Assembly: GCF_015706575.1 (NCBI RefSeq)
Contig: NW_024037064.1
Span: forward strand, 6,983,606 to 7,047,605
Length of the DNA stretch: 64,000 bases
Direction: 5' to 3'
Source: Patiria miniata
Taxonomy: Eukaryota > Echinodermata > Asteroidea > Valvatida > Asterinidae
Shown piece after piece: positions 12,014 through 26,100 of the stretch. Numbering within the stretch: the stretch's first letter is position 1; each line of letters starts with the position of its first letter. A program made the position numbers and the translations under genes. Below the pieces are notes generated by a model. It saw only the letters and a program-made list of their open reading frames with translations. It did no database searches and was not told where the DNA came from.

Positions 12014-12238
12014 TAGCTAGCTGCGTTGAGCGAGCGTACAAATAGTCTGATGGGCGTGGCTTGGCATGGACAAATCAGCAGCTTCATTGTGGGAGGCATT
12101 TTAAAGCAGACACTCCTACTGAGTGGGAGTATGTGGTAAAACGATATCATGTACACGGGGTACACTTCATTTGTATTGTATCCAACATTATATTAACAAC
12201 ATCGCTTTCGGCACCAGGTTACTTTTAAAGGGAAAATA

Positions 12239-12747
12239 CAACATTTGCAAACATCAAAAAACGAAATGATCTTATTATCACGAAATACCTTACTGGGTTG
12301 TTAGGAATGACAGTCTAAAGCATCCTTTAAAAATCGAGGCTCCTGGTTTGCTGACATTTTCAAAAAAACCTGCATTTTTCCAACGCTGGTCGGCCGACCA
12401 GCGTTGGAAAAAAACTGGCTTTTTTTCAAAAACTGTTCTTAATTTTTCATATTTTAGTTTTCTGAATTTTCTTTGCAATTGATTACACACCTTTGAAGGG
12501 GTTCAGGCCTGCTAGACTGATTCTCAGACCTTACAATTCCCTAAAGCGTATGGTGCTCCGTTTCATCTTATTGGGGTCAGGGAACCAGACTACAAGAACA
12601 TGATAGGTTTTCTTGGTTTTTCCAGCATCTACAAGCCCAAAACGTGAAACATGTCAGTTCAACAATATTTTCTATAACATACTAATCCTCCAATCCATTT
12701 ATTTCTGAAAATAAAATTGAAGCAAAAGCAAATGTTGTACATTCCCT
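12239..12747. mobile_element. piggyBac-like MITE, complete copy
   Basis: Flanked by TTAA on both sides (12235-12238, 12748-12751). TIR agggaaaatacaacatttgc at left; right end gcaaatgttgtacattccct. TTAA target duplication and a GGG-type terminus fit piggyBac. At about 12380 is a perfect 28-bp palindrome centred on ggccgacc/ggtcggcc. 509 bp, no transposase frame. Confidence 0.7.
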
Positions 12748-12751
12748 TTAA

Positions 12752-13887
12752 CAAGTACAATACAGTCATGTAGGCCTAGGCCTACACACAATTTCAGTGT
12801 AAATGTTCGTAAGTGATGTCCTCGCGAGGAAGCGCTGTATTAGCACCACAAATCCTGATAAAGTTATTTCCTTAAAAAAAGGCCATCTCTGTAAATTACT
12901 TGCTTACACAACAGGTTATATCTAACCATTGCTGCCTACTAACCCATCATCCCCTGATGACGAAAAATCGTGTCATCTGTATTATTAATAGCACCATTAT
13001 CTAATACGGCGCACAAATACCTACTAATGGCTAACGCTCGGTGATGACAGAACCGCTAACTATTTATCACAAAACGGACCAAGTTTCCCAACAAATGAAC
13101 ATCGAGGCTACTCCTCCACACAGGAAAACGTGTTGGTAATTTAATTCCGGTGTTGTCGGAGTGATAATTGGTCTTGACAACTTGTCCGCCCTTGCACGTG
13201 TTGCACCGGAAAATAAATTGCAAGATCGTGAATTAGGCTATACATGTACTCTTATATTCTGACAACTTCGCTGGAACACCAATGTGCTGGGAACATTAAC
13301 AATCTTGACATTTTATTCAATTGCTTCAGAATGGCTATTCGCTAGAAGTCTTTCCGTGCATGTGGCCTACACAATGGGCAGGATTTAGACTATTCATTGG
13401 CGACACGGGTAATCAGGGGTATATCCCCCACTTTTTGACAGGGGAAGGGGGGGGTGGGCTATTGGATCGTCCCCAAATTTTTCATCGTGAGAAACAAAAC
13501 AAAAGGCAGATTTTGAGGTATTTGTCGAACTTCCGAAAACCAAAATGTTATGAATAGTACTGAAAAAGAGACAAAAAGGTACCAAAGCTTTAAAGTGCGC
13601 CATTTTGTTGTATTGTTTATAAGGGGCATAGGTATACAAGTACAAGATGTACATCTATATCATGAACAGCGCCCCTAGTGTCGTGTGGTTTCAAGCAAGT
13701 GTCCAGCACAGATTTACGCCACTATGAGTAATCCCATACGATAGCACTGCCCGGATCACGAGTGACAGTGAAATGTGGACGCTTGCCTGGCCCGGCTGAG
13801 ACCAAAGTATGTGTGCTTCAAACCACACCAAATTATAAATCTTCTGAACAGACCTACTCATCAAAAAAACTACCAAATTATTCTGAA
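12752..13887. other. Non-coding stretch between the two piggyBac-like copies
   Basis: A copy of the atacgatagcactgcccgg dispersed repeat lies near 13738. Open frames on both strands near 13321-13654 show no family features. No gene seen. Confidence 0.35.
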
Positions 13888-14355
13888 ATGCCTTACTGGG
13901 TTGTTAGTGAATGACAGCCTTAAGCATCCTGTAAAATCCTCGCACCTGGTGTGCTGTCATTTTCAAGAAAAGTGGTATATTTGTATCACTTTCCAACACT
14001 GGTAAGCAGACCAGCGTTGAGAAAAACTGGCTCTTTTTCAAATAGACTGCCCCCAATTTACCGTATTTAGTTAGTCCCCATTTTGATTGCAATCGATTAC
14101 ACATATATGAACAGTACAAGCCAGCTACACTGGTTCCCTGACTATACAATTCCATGAGAACTAAAAATTGCTACATTTCATCTTATGTGTGGTTAGGGAA
14201 CCAGACTACAAGAACACGATTGTTCTTCTTGGTTTTTCCATCAAAAACACTTCAAACTTCAAACAAGTCAGTGTAACAATACACTAAAATACTAACCCCC
14301 CAAATCAATCCATTTCTGAAAATTACAACAAAAGCAAATGTTGTACACATTCCCT
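13888..14355. mobile_element. piggyBac-like MITE, second copy, left end missing
   Basis: Same orientation as 12239-12747 and alignable from cttactgggttgttag to the right end (attccct followed by TTAA at 14356-14359). The left terminal repeat is absent and the central palindrome is eroded. Divergence indicates an older copy. Confidence 0.65.
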
Positions 14356-16732
14356 TTAAACTAGACGTTTATGCATTTTGCATTTTGGGGATAGATGACG
14401 TTATACATGTAGACAGATTGTCTTGAATTTGTGACGTTATGTGTTATTTTTAGTGCGTCGTGGAGACATTTCAATTAACGCTTGTAAGAGCAGACGGAAT
14501 ATGCTTAGACAACTGAAAATGCTTTGACTTATGGTGTTCGGTCCAATATGTTGTCCTTCCCGAATTTCAGACAAAATTATGTCAAAATTTTTAGGGATTT
14601 TTTTTAGTTTAACTTATTATGGACGATTGTGAATGATCAACAAAATGTGTGTTTAAATGTAACGTTGTGCATCTTAACGTGACAACAGAATTTAACTGAT
14701 GGCATAACCAACAGACACCAAATAAAAGGTGCAATAAAATCGGGAGGGGGTGAAAAATGTTGTGATGATGCAACAAATGATCAAAATAAACAGAAAAACC
14801 ACAATTTTTTTTTTTTTTTGTAATCCCAATGTTTTTTTTATTGGTTCAAGACTTCCATTGCTTCAGTTCACTGATCTTTAACAGACCGAAGAACAACTTC
14901 AACCATGCTGTAAACCTTTTTTGCTTTTTGAATGCAATATAACACAAGTTGAGAAATTCAAAAGCCCTTCCAAGAAAATTGTGTTAATACGGTAACCTCC
15001 CGTCAAATAATATTTTACGGTTGATATTAATACCACAGGTTGAAAAATGAGGCCATTAAATCCTGTTCATTGCCATGGATGATGGAGTACACTCGTTTTG
15101 AAAACCTTCAACAGTCAGATACAAACAGAGCATTTGAACAACCGTGTGGTTCACTTGGGTTTAGTGTTTAAAGCTTTTCGCCTCACAAATTTTGTTGGTA
15201 TACAATTTTTTTGGCAATCGGGTAACGGTTCATACTTTACATAGTGAATTCTAGATCCTTGATGTCATTGTCAATACAGTAGTTTAAGAACTCATACAAT
15301 ACCAAATTCCTCTCGTTCCCAACATTGTGTCAGTGTGAACCGGGTTGGAGCGTAATACGCAACAGCAACTGTTTGGGCTGAACGCGAGACAATATGTAGC
15401 TAATTTTGTCCATATTTAGCAAGAGCTTTCGTAATTTCTTACAAACACTGCTCGGTACTTTGGTTTGGTTGTCAGGCAATCGGCCCAAACTGAAACCATA
15501 CCTGATACGATTTCTTGGAAGGGCTTTTCAAATTTGAACCTTCAAAAACCTTAATTTCTTACTTAACTTTTTTAAAGCTTACCCCAGTTACGAAATTTGC
15601 CCTGGTGACCACAACTCTGCGCTTCACCATGTATTACGACTGACCATCCCCTCTTGAATACAGTCAAATTACCGTCTAGGTCATTAACCCTATTTCCATT
15701 TCTTGATCTGTTCCTATTCACAAGGAAATGGCTCAGGAACGTAACTGTCTTTTTGAGGACAACTTCAAATTCTCCTTTTATTTAAGGGTTGCAAGTTCGT
15801 TCTGTTGCCATTGCGTCCCAGACATTTCGTTTTAGCAACAAATATGAACCCTTGCCATATCCCTTGCAGAGTTGCACGGTAGAGTTACTCCCCCCCCCCC
15901 CCCAACAATTTCATTCAACCTTAACCCCCCCCCCAACCACCAACCACCAACCCATCCCCCCCCCCACCCCAAACCCCCACCCGTCCCTAAAACCTGACCG
16001 TCAGATGTTAAACGACAAGTCAAAAACAACCTTCTCTGGACCTCACAAATGACACGCCTTACAGTCCATTGAGTACAATAAGTTTGAATTATATCAATGT
16101 CCTACTGGTTAAAGTAGCCAACAGTTTCAAGACGGTGTTCCAATTTCTGTGCTATTTAAAGACGCCTATCCATAATTAGAACTTATGGCCGCGCTTTAAC
16201 TACCTATCCACTGTTGTTTGGTGAGAGATATACCTGTTCCCCAAAATGGTTTTTAATGTCAAAGAGGTCATGCCGATTTGTGAGTCGCATTTCAGCCAAC
16301 ATCCCCAAGGACAAATTGTCACAATGGTTTATTCTTGTAACTTTTCACTCACGCTTGGAGATTAGTTGTCTAATTTTTTATGAGACGAAGAAAACAGCAA
16401 ATTTAATGCATGTTGGTGATTGCTTTAGAGGCGTGTCATTTGTGAATCAAGGTTTCAGTATACACGTACATGTAGATAGTTCTCTACTACCAGTCACTAT
16501 CAAATTAAATCTGCTGCAAAGATGTTAACAGTCACACAGATTTTATGGCAGATCGCCAAGTAAAAATCTTCAGTTTTTCAGTTTCAATAGCAAATCAAAA
16601 TGACTGGGAGAACCATTCCAATTTCATCTTACACATTCCTCACTTCTCATTATCAAGAAGATTAGTACATGTACAGCTTAAGTCAAACCTGCTACTACAT
16701 TGTACTTAGATGGGCAAATTTAAGTGACCAAA
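14356..16732. other. Intergenic DNA, no gene seen
   Basis: AATAAA on the minus strand lies near 14840 beside a T-run, a possible distal polyA site. A C-rich tract is listed separately. Other open frames lack any family feature. Confidence 0.3.
15889..15989 (-). repeat. C-rich tract, potential G-quadruplex on the minus strand
   Basis: Runs of 14, 10 and 11 C separated by short A/C/T spacers, then shorter C runs and (ccaaccac)n. The complementary strand has more than four G-runs and should be able to fold into G-quadruplexes. Confidence 0.6.
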
Positions 16733-17315
16733 GCCGACAGGTGGTCACAACAAACAGGCGGCCAGCTGACACAGGTGTCCACAATAAAAAGGTGGCTTCA
16801 ATACAAGCGGCCACAATGGACAGGTGGTCATAACAGATTGGTATTTAATGGAAACAGGTGGCCACAATAGACAGATGGTCACAATAAACAGGTGGCCACA
16901 ATGAATAGGTGGCTATTTTCGACAGGTGGCCACAATAGACAGATGGTCACAATAAACAGGTGGCCACAATGAATAGATGGCTATTTTCGACAGGTGGCCA
17001 CAATAGACAGATGGTCACAATAAACAGGTGGCCACAATGAATAGATGGCTATTTTCGACAGGTGGCCACAATAGACAGATGGTCACAATAGACAGGTGGC
17101 CACAATGAATAGATGGCTGTTTTCGACAGGTGGCCAAAATAGACAGATGGTCACAATAGACAGGTGGCCACAATGAATAGATGGCTATTTTCGACAGGTG
17201 GCCACAAACGGTCACAATAGACAGGTGGCCAGAATGAACAGATGGCTATGTTTAGCAGGTGGCCACGATAGACAGATGGCAACTGCAGACAAATGGCCGC
17301 TATAAAAAGGTGGTC
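16733..17315. repeat. 17-bp minisatellite arranged in a 68-bp higher-order unit
   Basis: Basic word caggtggccacaatgaa-like, 17 bases. Four variants in fixed order (caggtggccacaataga, cagatggtcacaataaa, caggtggccacaatgaa, tagatggctattttcga) make a 68-base unit repeated about four times at 16920-17240, with more diverged single units on both sides. Confidence 0.85.
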
Positions 17316-17496
17316 ACAGTTGGCAACTTGCCAAAAGTAAAAGAAGTCCAACTGAGTAGTGGCCACTCGATAGCAAATTGGTCAAGCAGTTTTACTGACC
17401 AAAGTGGCAGATTCAACTCGTATGGTTCAATGAGGAATAATAATCTTCTTGATAATGAGGCCGAGGTCCACTGCTGCAAATACTACATGTATACAC

Positions 17497-17659
17497 GGAG
17501 CTCCTAAGCACAAATATCAGCTAAGCATGGAAATACTGGCTTAACGAAAACAGGTTACCATTAAAGTGCAATGCAATTGATACTGTATGTGACCGGTACC
17601 CACCTTATTCATGCTCAACATAAAAAGGAGCTTAGCAGTATTGTCTGCTTAGGAGCTCC
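17497..17659. mobile_element. Short MITE
   Basis: Ends ggagctcctaagca and its exact complement tgcttaggagctcc; interior with gctaagca and cttagca words. Related by its ends to the 11004-11281 type. 163 bp. Confidence 0.55.
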
Positions 17660-19109
17660 CTGGAATTGCCAAGGTATGCTTACACCAAACCAACAGTGGA
17701 CCAAATGGTTTACAAGGCACAGTGGAATCAATTTAAATGCGAATCGAAATTATGTCTAATAGCCTTTCTTCTCAGGACTATCAGTAAACAGTTTTTGTAA
17801 CCACATAGACTTCTCCATAGTAGAATACAAATGTTGTAGCTCAAACAACATCCACATCATAACTGATTCCACAATGCCTTGCTGCAATATACAAATACTG
17901 CATTTTTTTTTTACTGTAATGGAAATCAAAATATTTTCTGATAATTGTTTGTATCCAAAAGATAATTTGATTTTCATTACAAAAAGTTAAATATGCTGAA
18001 AGTTGGTTTACGGCAGAAAAAAAGTGAACTTGAATCTCAGCTGCGGTAGTTACAGAAAATGACAATCTTTTGCACATCAACATAAACCAACATTCAGCAT
18101 ATTCATTTCTATCTTAAAAAAATGAAATGTAAATGTCTTCACAACTCAATTTTAAACAACAGAGCACACAGTATAAGCTGAAGACATTAAAACAGTGTGA
18201 AATTTGGTTTTCAATTTGTTGAGAAGTTAGAGGTCGGGCGTTTTACACCTTAACTGTTGTAGAACTATCAACATGATGGTTCAACTACAAGTCTGCCGAG
18301 AGTTATGTCATAAAGTCTCTGACAAATTGAAAACCAGTTCTAATAACGATTCAGAACAACTGAATGTGAACAAATAAAGTGTATTTTGTAAAACTGCTCC
18401 ATTCTCCAAAGTGTTTGGCTGGCAGACGCATTCGGTGGGATCACAAGTCAGTGGGTTTCTATAGTTCAGAAAGTCCTAAAACCCTGGCACGTTCCGATAA
18501 ACAATTTCTCGATTCATCGGCAGCGACAGCACACTTTGGAGAACGGGCAGATGGAATTGTAATCAACTTAAACATGAAAGTTGCAACAGAAATTGCACAG
18601 AACTCAACAACAACAAAGGTGTGGAAAAAAAATATTGTTCAAAATAAGATAGCACAAAGTTATAAGGCATTTACATGCAGTTGGACTTAGCACAAAAGCC
18701 TATGCACTGTAATCTGCTTATCATTTTTTTTAATAACTTCATCAGCCTTTTCAAAACAATGAACTAGTCGTTCAATGCTTCAAATTTCTCCTGGAAATTT
18801 ATGTTGGACTGATAGACTTGCTCCCATGGCAAGAAAAATGTGCCACAAATCAAACTCTACATGTACTTGCTTCAATCAAATTTTGTCATTCACGTTTACA
18901 CCATCTTAATGCTTAAAGACAAACCAAAGTACCAGGCTATTGTGCTAAGTCTGTTCGTGTACAATTCTCCACGGCATATGAACGGTATCCCACAATACAC
19001 AATTACACATTCAGATCTGGTGTCCGTTTCATGGTTTTGTAAGTGATGCAACTTTTGGGCAGCCATAACCAGATACGACTTTAACTTCTATCTCAACTAT
19101 TTCACAATC
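17660..19109. other. Intergenic DNA, no gene seen
   Basis: A 103-codon plus-strand open stretch at 18379-18690 has no family features. Nothing else recognised. Confidence 0.3.
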
Positions 19110-19518
19110 ACTTAACCCTAAACCTGCTAAATGCAACAAAATGCAACAGCGGTAAAAAGTTGTGCAAGTTGTTGCATTTAGCAGTCAACTCAAGTCCCCA
19201 TGCTTTTTTGCTTCTTGTTGCATTTAGCAGGGTAACTGCTCATAGTGCCAAGGTGATACAAGAGTATCCACTGTTGCAGTTTCTTGCATTTAGCAGGGTA
19301 TAGTGCCAAGGTGATACAAGAGTATCCACTGTTGCAGTTTGTTGCATTTAGCAGGGTAACTGCTTGGTGCCAAGGCTGGTAGGCATTGGGTTCACTGCAC
19401 AATGCAACAGAATCCACTGTTGCAGATTGTTGCATTTAGCAGGGTTTTCATTTGAGTTGAGTTGGATATTGTTGCAATTAGCAGGGTACTGGTAGAATAC
19501 CCGATGGGGTTAGGGTTA
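19110..19518. repeat. Minisatellite of ttgcatttagcaggg words with telomere-like ends
   Basis: Begins ttaaccctaaacctgctaaa and ends ggggttagggttaa. Inside are about six copies of gttgcatttagcagg with spacers containing gtgccaaggtgatacaagag. See the finding on similarly built elements. Confidence 0.6.
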
Positions 19519-21675
19519 AATGCCAAACAGTGAGGCCTGTTACTTGCTGCAATTAACACTCTTCATATCCAATTTACTGGGTCATTTTGCTTGCTCCTCA
19601 TTTCATAAAGGGTTTAGTATCTTTTCTTCCCATTTTTTTGTGCACCTCAACATGGCACGATGGAGACAAGGGTGGATCAGCCTCATGAACAGAGATTCAC
19701 TAATGAGCCAATTAGTGTCCTCATTAACCGTAACTCCCTAGGATGCTTTTACGAGGAACCATACCCATCCTGGCAAATTCCAACACCATATGGGAAACTG
19801 CACACACAAACATGTATTTCTGACTTTGTTTCTGGGGTGTGCCAACCCAATGTAAAAAACTGTCAGTTTAGGGGTACTGTACCCATCCTGACGAATCCAA
19901 CAAAACATGCCGTTGGGGTTGGATGGGTTGAGTTCTGTTAGGGATAATTAATCAAATTAGTCACAGAGAAACTCCTAGGCTTCCATCACGTCGGATACCA
20001 CTTTGACATGAAGAATTGTACACTTGCATGTAAAAACAAAATGGTGTAGCTCGTGCAACATAAACAAAAAAAACAGATGTAAAAAAGTGAACAATATTGT
20101 GACAATACCTTTGTTCTTTTAGCACTGCCTGCAATTGTCATTTTACATATTATGTTTTCACTCATCAATATTTAAAGCAATAAAAAATAATAAAAAATAA
20201 TAATAATAAAAAAAACCAGTGGTTGGCCCCAGTGAACATCATTAAGTTCCTCAACCACTGTTTTTTCTTTAGCCCTAAGTAAATCTTATCTTCTATGATA
20301 TTCACTCAAGTTTTTGAGATAAATTTGTTAACTTTTCTTTGAAGAAGTTCATCCTTAGAAACTCTTGCGAAATTCATAAACAAATTTCAAATTCTCAACG
20401 AAATTAGAGTACTCAGTTTTGGCACAGGACTTTTGTTTCATATTTCTTCTAAGTCCAATTTAAAAAAAAAAATTTGAATAAATGAGGCTGATTGGTTTTC
20501 GGTAACAAGATACTGTATGGAAGTCAAATGGAATGGCCATTAAAAAAAGGGATAGGAAAACTAAATTTCAGTAAATCTGATCATTAGAATTAAGCCCCAT
20601 CTTTCATTAGTTTCTCGAAATCTGTCAAGAAATACGGAGTTGCAAAATAATTACTGAAAAAAAAAAAAACAAGAATAGATAGTCATTACGTTGAACTTGG
20701 GAAGTTCAACAAAATGGGGAACGAAACTTGTGGTCGTTCCACAAAGTCCTAAACTCAATCTTATATTACATGGCTTTAGTAGTAGATCTTAAGTAGCCAT
20801 TCAATTTCCTCACACTGCTAAAATGGAGCGGAGGTCGAAATTGCACCAAATAGTCTTCCAAGTGTGCACTCGAGTTGTTACAGTATCTTTCCTTATTTGT
20901 AATGAACTGTTGATGTTACAGAGACCGATACGTAGTCTTACAAAATGCAGAACTGTCAGATAGCTTATACTATCAACCTTCTAACAACTTTGTTTTCTGT
21001 TTGCAATGCGTGTAAGCTGGCCTTTGCGATAGTTTAAAACGATGACTTCCGTTGCCGATAAAAAAAAAAGGATAACATGTAGAAGGAAGTATTTCAGGAA
21101 CACCATATCTGTGGTTCTCATTCTAAACATCAGTTCCATTATTAGACACGCTTGATCCTGGGTAGCACCTTTCTTGGTTGAACATGATGTCATGATGATG
21201 TGATCATGTTCTCTCGTTGATAACCACGTCAGTTGATTTGCTTACTTGGATCTGTTCGTTCATGGGTGCATTACGGTTTAATGAGTAGTTTCCTCGTAAG
21301 TCAGCATTCCTTTGCACCTTAACCGTCTCAAGTAGAAATTTCTTCAAATTCGAGTGGCTCAAATCGCTCCTCTAAATCCAGGATCGGTGAATTTTAGTGG
21401 ACTGTTCACTGTTCCAAGTCGCACAAACATCTTGCCTTGTAGCATTCACGTACAAGTTCATCTCATCCAAACAAAGAGTTCAGTTTGGTTTTTATCTTAA
21501 AGGCGTCTCCTAATATTTCTCATCTTATTTGAATGCTCTCAGTGAAAACTCGGCATTCAGTGTTATTATTTTCAATGCAAATCTGCAGTTGAACCATCCA
21601 AAGCGTGCAACTTTTTTCTGCAAGGTTTTCTACACATCTGTTTTCTCTCATGTAGATCCCGCATCAAAGTCTCAA
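19519..21675. other. Intergenic / possible distal DDX6 3' UTR
   Basis: 19730-19980 contains another word-repeat block (accatacccatcctg..., cctagg at both ends). No gene seen. Confidence 0.3.
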
Positions 21676-21681
21676 TTTATT
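21676..21681 (-). terminator. Candidate polyadenylation signal for DDX6
   Basis: AATAAA on the minus strand (tttatt on the plus strand), about 1.5 kb past the DDX6 stop codon. ATTAAA variants also occur nearer the stop (for example near 22869). DDX6 genes commonly have long 3' UTRs, so the 23186-21680 stretch, which has no convincing reading frame, is probably 3' UTR. Transcript data would decide. Confidence 0.3.
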
Positions 21682-23186
21682 CACATTTGTACAGTATGAA
21701 ACACGACAAACTTGTCAAAATGTAGGCAAAACACGTGTCGGAAACTCTGTCGGCTCACAGCCCATAAATCTGGTATCTTGTCCGTGCTGTCAATGCTCAA
21801 TAATTATTTCAGCTTTTAATCCATGTCTAGTGCCATCTGTTCAAAACATCCCGTCGCTTGTATCTCCTTCTGCAGAAAAGCGTATCCGTCATCCGTGGTA
21901 CTTCAACCAACTCCTTGTTAAATAAGCAGTCATTAACGCTGCATTCCATGTAAACTATTCCATGGACAAGGCACAATGCAATGGACAAACGACGGTCTGT
22001 GCAGATATGAGAGACTCTACTTCGTAGCATCCTGAAAATTCTGATGCCTCTTCCTGGCCATTTTTTCCCACCTCGTAAACAAATTCACGTTTATACGGCC
22101 GTGTTTCGCTTTTCGAAGAACCACATTATGGTGTTCCAACAAACAAAGTGAATGAACAGATTCAGGAATAATCTTTAACTAAAATGTATGGATTTTGAGT
22201 ACACTGGGGCCTTGTACTCAACACTCGCTAGCAATTCACAAAAATAAAATGGCGTTCTTTGTGATTTCTTTCAAAATGTGGGCCTTTTCTTTTTTTTTAG
22301 TACCAGCATTTGATGGCCCAACTCAGAAAATTTAAATAATTACAGTTTTTTTTCCTTAATCAACGTCTTCAAGTTCTGCATTGATTTTACGTTCAGGCAC
22401 AATTGCAGACAACACATAGCAAATGAAAGAGATTTTCTTTCTCTGATAAATTAAAGTATATTAAAATAATTTCAGAGCCGAATGCGATTCTTTTTTTTAA
22501 GTTGGTGAAAACACAACAGAATTCCGTTTTTCTTACAAAGAATCAAAGACATTTGTTTTTTCTTGTCCAAATTTTTGCAAATTGAAGAGATCTGCCCACC
22601 ACACGAATCTAATCACACTCCAACATTGAGGGGAAAACACATTCAAGCAAACTGATCTCACACAAAGCTAAAGCATTTCAGTAAGTCTTGAAGCTTGGTC
22701 ATGATAGTGACCTGTGAACGTTTATCTTCTTCCATTACTCAACATTCTCGATATGTGCATTGAACGTATTTCTCCCTCTATGTTAGAGTATCTTAGTGTA
22801 ACAAACTGCAGACAATTCCACAAAGCTGTTGAGCAGAAACTGAAGTTAAGCAGAGATACGCTAAGCACGTTTAATCTGACACAAAGCAATTTCATCTTAT
22901 ACCAGTGTAACTTCCTAGCTACAGTCTCTGCAATGCAGCTCTGTGATATTGGGCTCCAAACAGGATCAGGAAACAATGAATCCTGCTTGCCTTACGTTTT
23001 AAGAGACATAACCTAACTCGGAGCTGGTTCCACCAAGAACACATCTGCTTGTCAGAACCAACCAATCTTTCACCACTTCACATGAATGTACAATGAAAAG
23101 AACAACTTCTGAATGAGAAAACCAACAACAATCAAGAACTTTTCGACGGAGACTCCGACAGATGCCGTCATATGCTACATATACCT

Positions 23187-26100
23187 TTACTTGGCACCTG
23201 CCTGCTTGGGTTTAGTAGGCTGGGACTTGGATCCCGCTGCTGACACCGGTTTCTTCTTCTCCTCGCCTTCCCCGCCAGGGATCTGGAACTCGGCAACATA
23301 CAGGCTCTTGTCAATGGCCACCTCGCTGGGTACCGGGCGAATCTCGGTGGCCAACTCTTGTTCAATCAGGCAGAGACTTTTGTGGTCTTCCGAAGTGACC
23401 AGATTGATGGCCAGACCGAGATGGCCGAAGCGGCCAGAGCGGCCGATGCGATGCAGGTAAGTCTCAGATAGCTTGGGGAAGTCGAAGTTGATGACAACGT
23501 TGACGGCTTGGATGTCAATACCACGAGTGCAGAGATCTAGACAAACATAAGGAGCATAAAGAGGTTCGTCTTTCATCCATAACTGATTTTCAATTTGAAT
23601 GCCAGGCAGGGACAGCAGATGACACTTTGCGTCCACTAGCAAAAAAAAATACCTGCTAACAGGACATGTTGCAAGCATTTATTGAACACTCACTCCCTAG
23701 GCATTTTTGCTAGGGTGTAACCTCAATCCTGCAAAATCCTACAACTGTAAAAATTGCATACAGCCTCAATCCTCCAAAATCTTGTGATATTTTTTGAATG
23801 TGGTCCTTGGAGGGGTGACCACTGCCTCAAACCTGCACATTGTTCCAGCAATCACTGTCAATATGTGCAGGCAGAACCAGTGACATCCTGGAGCAATGCA
23901 AAGGATTTCAAGTATATTTTAGGCCTAAATTTATGCTGAGCATAAACAACACAAGGTCCGGCCCAAGACCTTAACACAGTGCATCCTGCAAAATGAGCCT
24001 CACAATTTGGCCATAGCCTCAATCCCTCAAAATCCTCCATTTTGCAAAGAGGAATTTGGAGGATTTGGGAAGGTTAGGGTTAATTCCAGCAAGTATGGCC
24101 ACAAAAAGCAGCAACGAAAGCAAGAATCCCAATTAGTTCTTCTTGGTTCTTGGTTGGTTCTTCTCCAAAGGACTCTGCATGGAAGTTTTAACAGGAGGCC
24201 AGAAACACGGGGGCAAACCTCTTCTCTTAGCGAGAAGTGTTACTGGGTTCTTTTACGTGCATTGCATTACACAACACACGGGACCTGCGGCTTTACGTCC
24301 CATCCGAAGGACGAAGCAATAATGGTGAAGTGCCTTGCCTAAGGGACCAGTGTCCAGACCCGGGCTCAAACCCTCATTCTGCTGCCTCTGAAACACCAGA
24401 GCATGAGTCCGGTACGGTGCTCTTAACACTAGGCCGTGACCCTCCCACTCTTAGCGATGCTACAACGCCTACGTTTGCGCATTGGGTTGCCAGGAGTTGT
24501 GGTACTAACCTGAAGCCACCAGGTTACGACAGGCACCCATGCGGAAGTCGTGGAAGACTCGATTTCTGTGCTCCTGATGCATCTTAGAGTGGATGTAGAA
24601 GCAAGAGTACCCGAGGTCCGTCACTTTACGAGCGAGCAGCTCGACTCGCTGGACTGAGTTACAGAAGATGATGGACTGGTTGATTTGGAGCTGTGGCATG
24701 GGCAAAAAAAGGAACACAAAATTTAAAGTTAAGCGGTGGAAATTGGGTGATGTTTAGGTACAAGATGTTTCTCGAACCATGCGTCTTGTCTGCTTTCACA
24801 GACCTTAGTATATGAAGGTTGCCATGCTGCATCTATGACCCAAGTTTGGTTCCAATTGGACTTCAACTTTTAAAATGAGACCAATTTTAAATGTTCAGCC
24901 TATTTTACAACTTGACCTCAGATGACCTTTAACCATGGTATGTTACATTTGCCATCATTATCATATGAAAGTTGCTATGATCTATGACCCAAGTTTGGTT
25001 TCAACTGGACTTCAACTTTTGAAATGACACCAATTTTACGAAACTTTAACCAAAATACCACATACATACAGACATACACACAGACCATAGAGCTACATTA
25101 AATTACTGGAGCACTGGCTCGATTTACAAAGTGATGCCTACTGGGCGCATCCATGTTTGTGCACAAACCTATAGAAAACTTAAACAATTTGTGTGGCTTT
25201 TGAACAGCTATTTGCATATCTGCGTTTGTATTCTATACAGGTGCGTTATTGAAGCCGATATGCCCAAAACCAAAACACACGATCAGCAAATGAGCGACTC
25301 ATATTGCTCTACGCAAACAGGGCAACGTATCCGCTGCAGATGACTGTTGCCGTGACGTTTTTTAACTGTCATGACGCGCTTAAGTTGTTGGCGTATGTTC
25401 TACTTGCACGTTGCATTTAGAGTACACTTTCAAAATTCACTCCATCTAATTTCACAATGTTCTGCAAACACGCGCATGAATTCAAAATGTCTGTGTGCAG
25501 GACGACTTCAAAGTATTTCCGTGGGTTAGAATGAGGAGTTAGCGCTCTAGTAATTTAATATAGCTCTCTGGTACAGACAGTGATTGCATCTTTCCTAGGA
25601 AAGTCCAGGCAAGACAAAACCATTTCGGGTGGCTTATAGTCGATTCAACCACACACACACACAGGCTAAAATCGCATTGAAAACAGAGATCATCAAGATG
25701 ACATAGAAAATGCAGGAATATTTTCAAATCCTCCAAACTGCATCACTGATCTGAACCTCATCATTTCAATCTTAAAACTTAAATTTTAATGATGATTTTT
25801 AACCCAAACTCCATTGTTTCCAAGGAATCATTCTCAATCGTCCCAAATCAATTACTTTGAAGACTCTACTGCCCTCAATCCTTCAAAATCTTACAAAATG
25901 TCCGGATTGATTTTAAAGGAACAAGGAGCTGTAGGGTTACATGTCCTGCGTTCTTGTTTACCTTTGAGAAGAGAGTGTTCAAACAATGGACCTTCTCTTT
26001 CTCCTTGACGTAGGCATAATACTGCGTGATGCCTTTGAGTGTGAGTTCTTCCATCAAGTTGATCTGGTATGGATTGGGGAGGTATCTTGACTGTAAAGGA

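Noticed and set aside
16733-17315. CRISPR-like array
   Set aside because: The repeats are contiguous 17-mers without unique spacers; this is a eukaryotic minisatellite.
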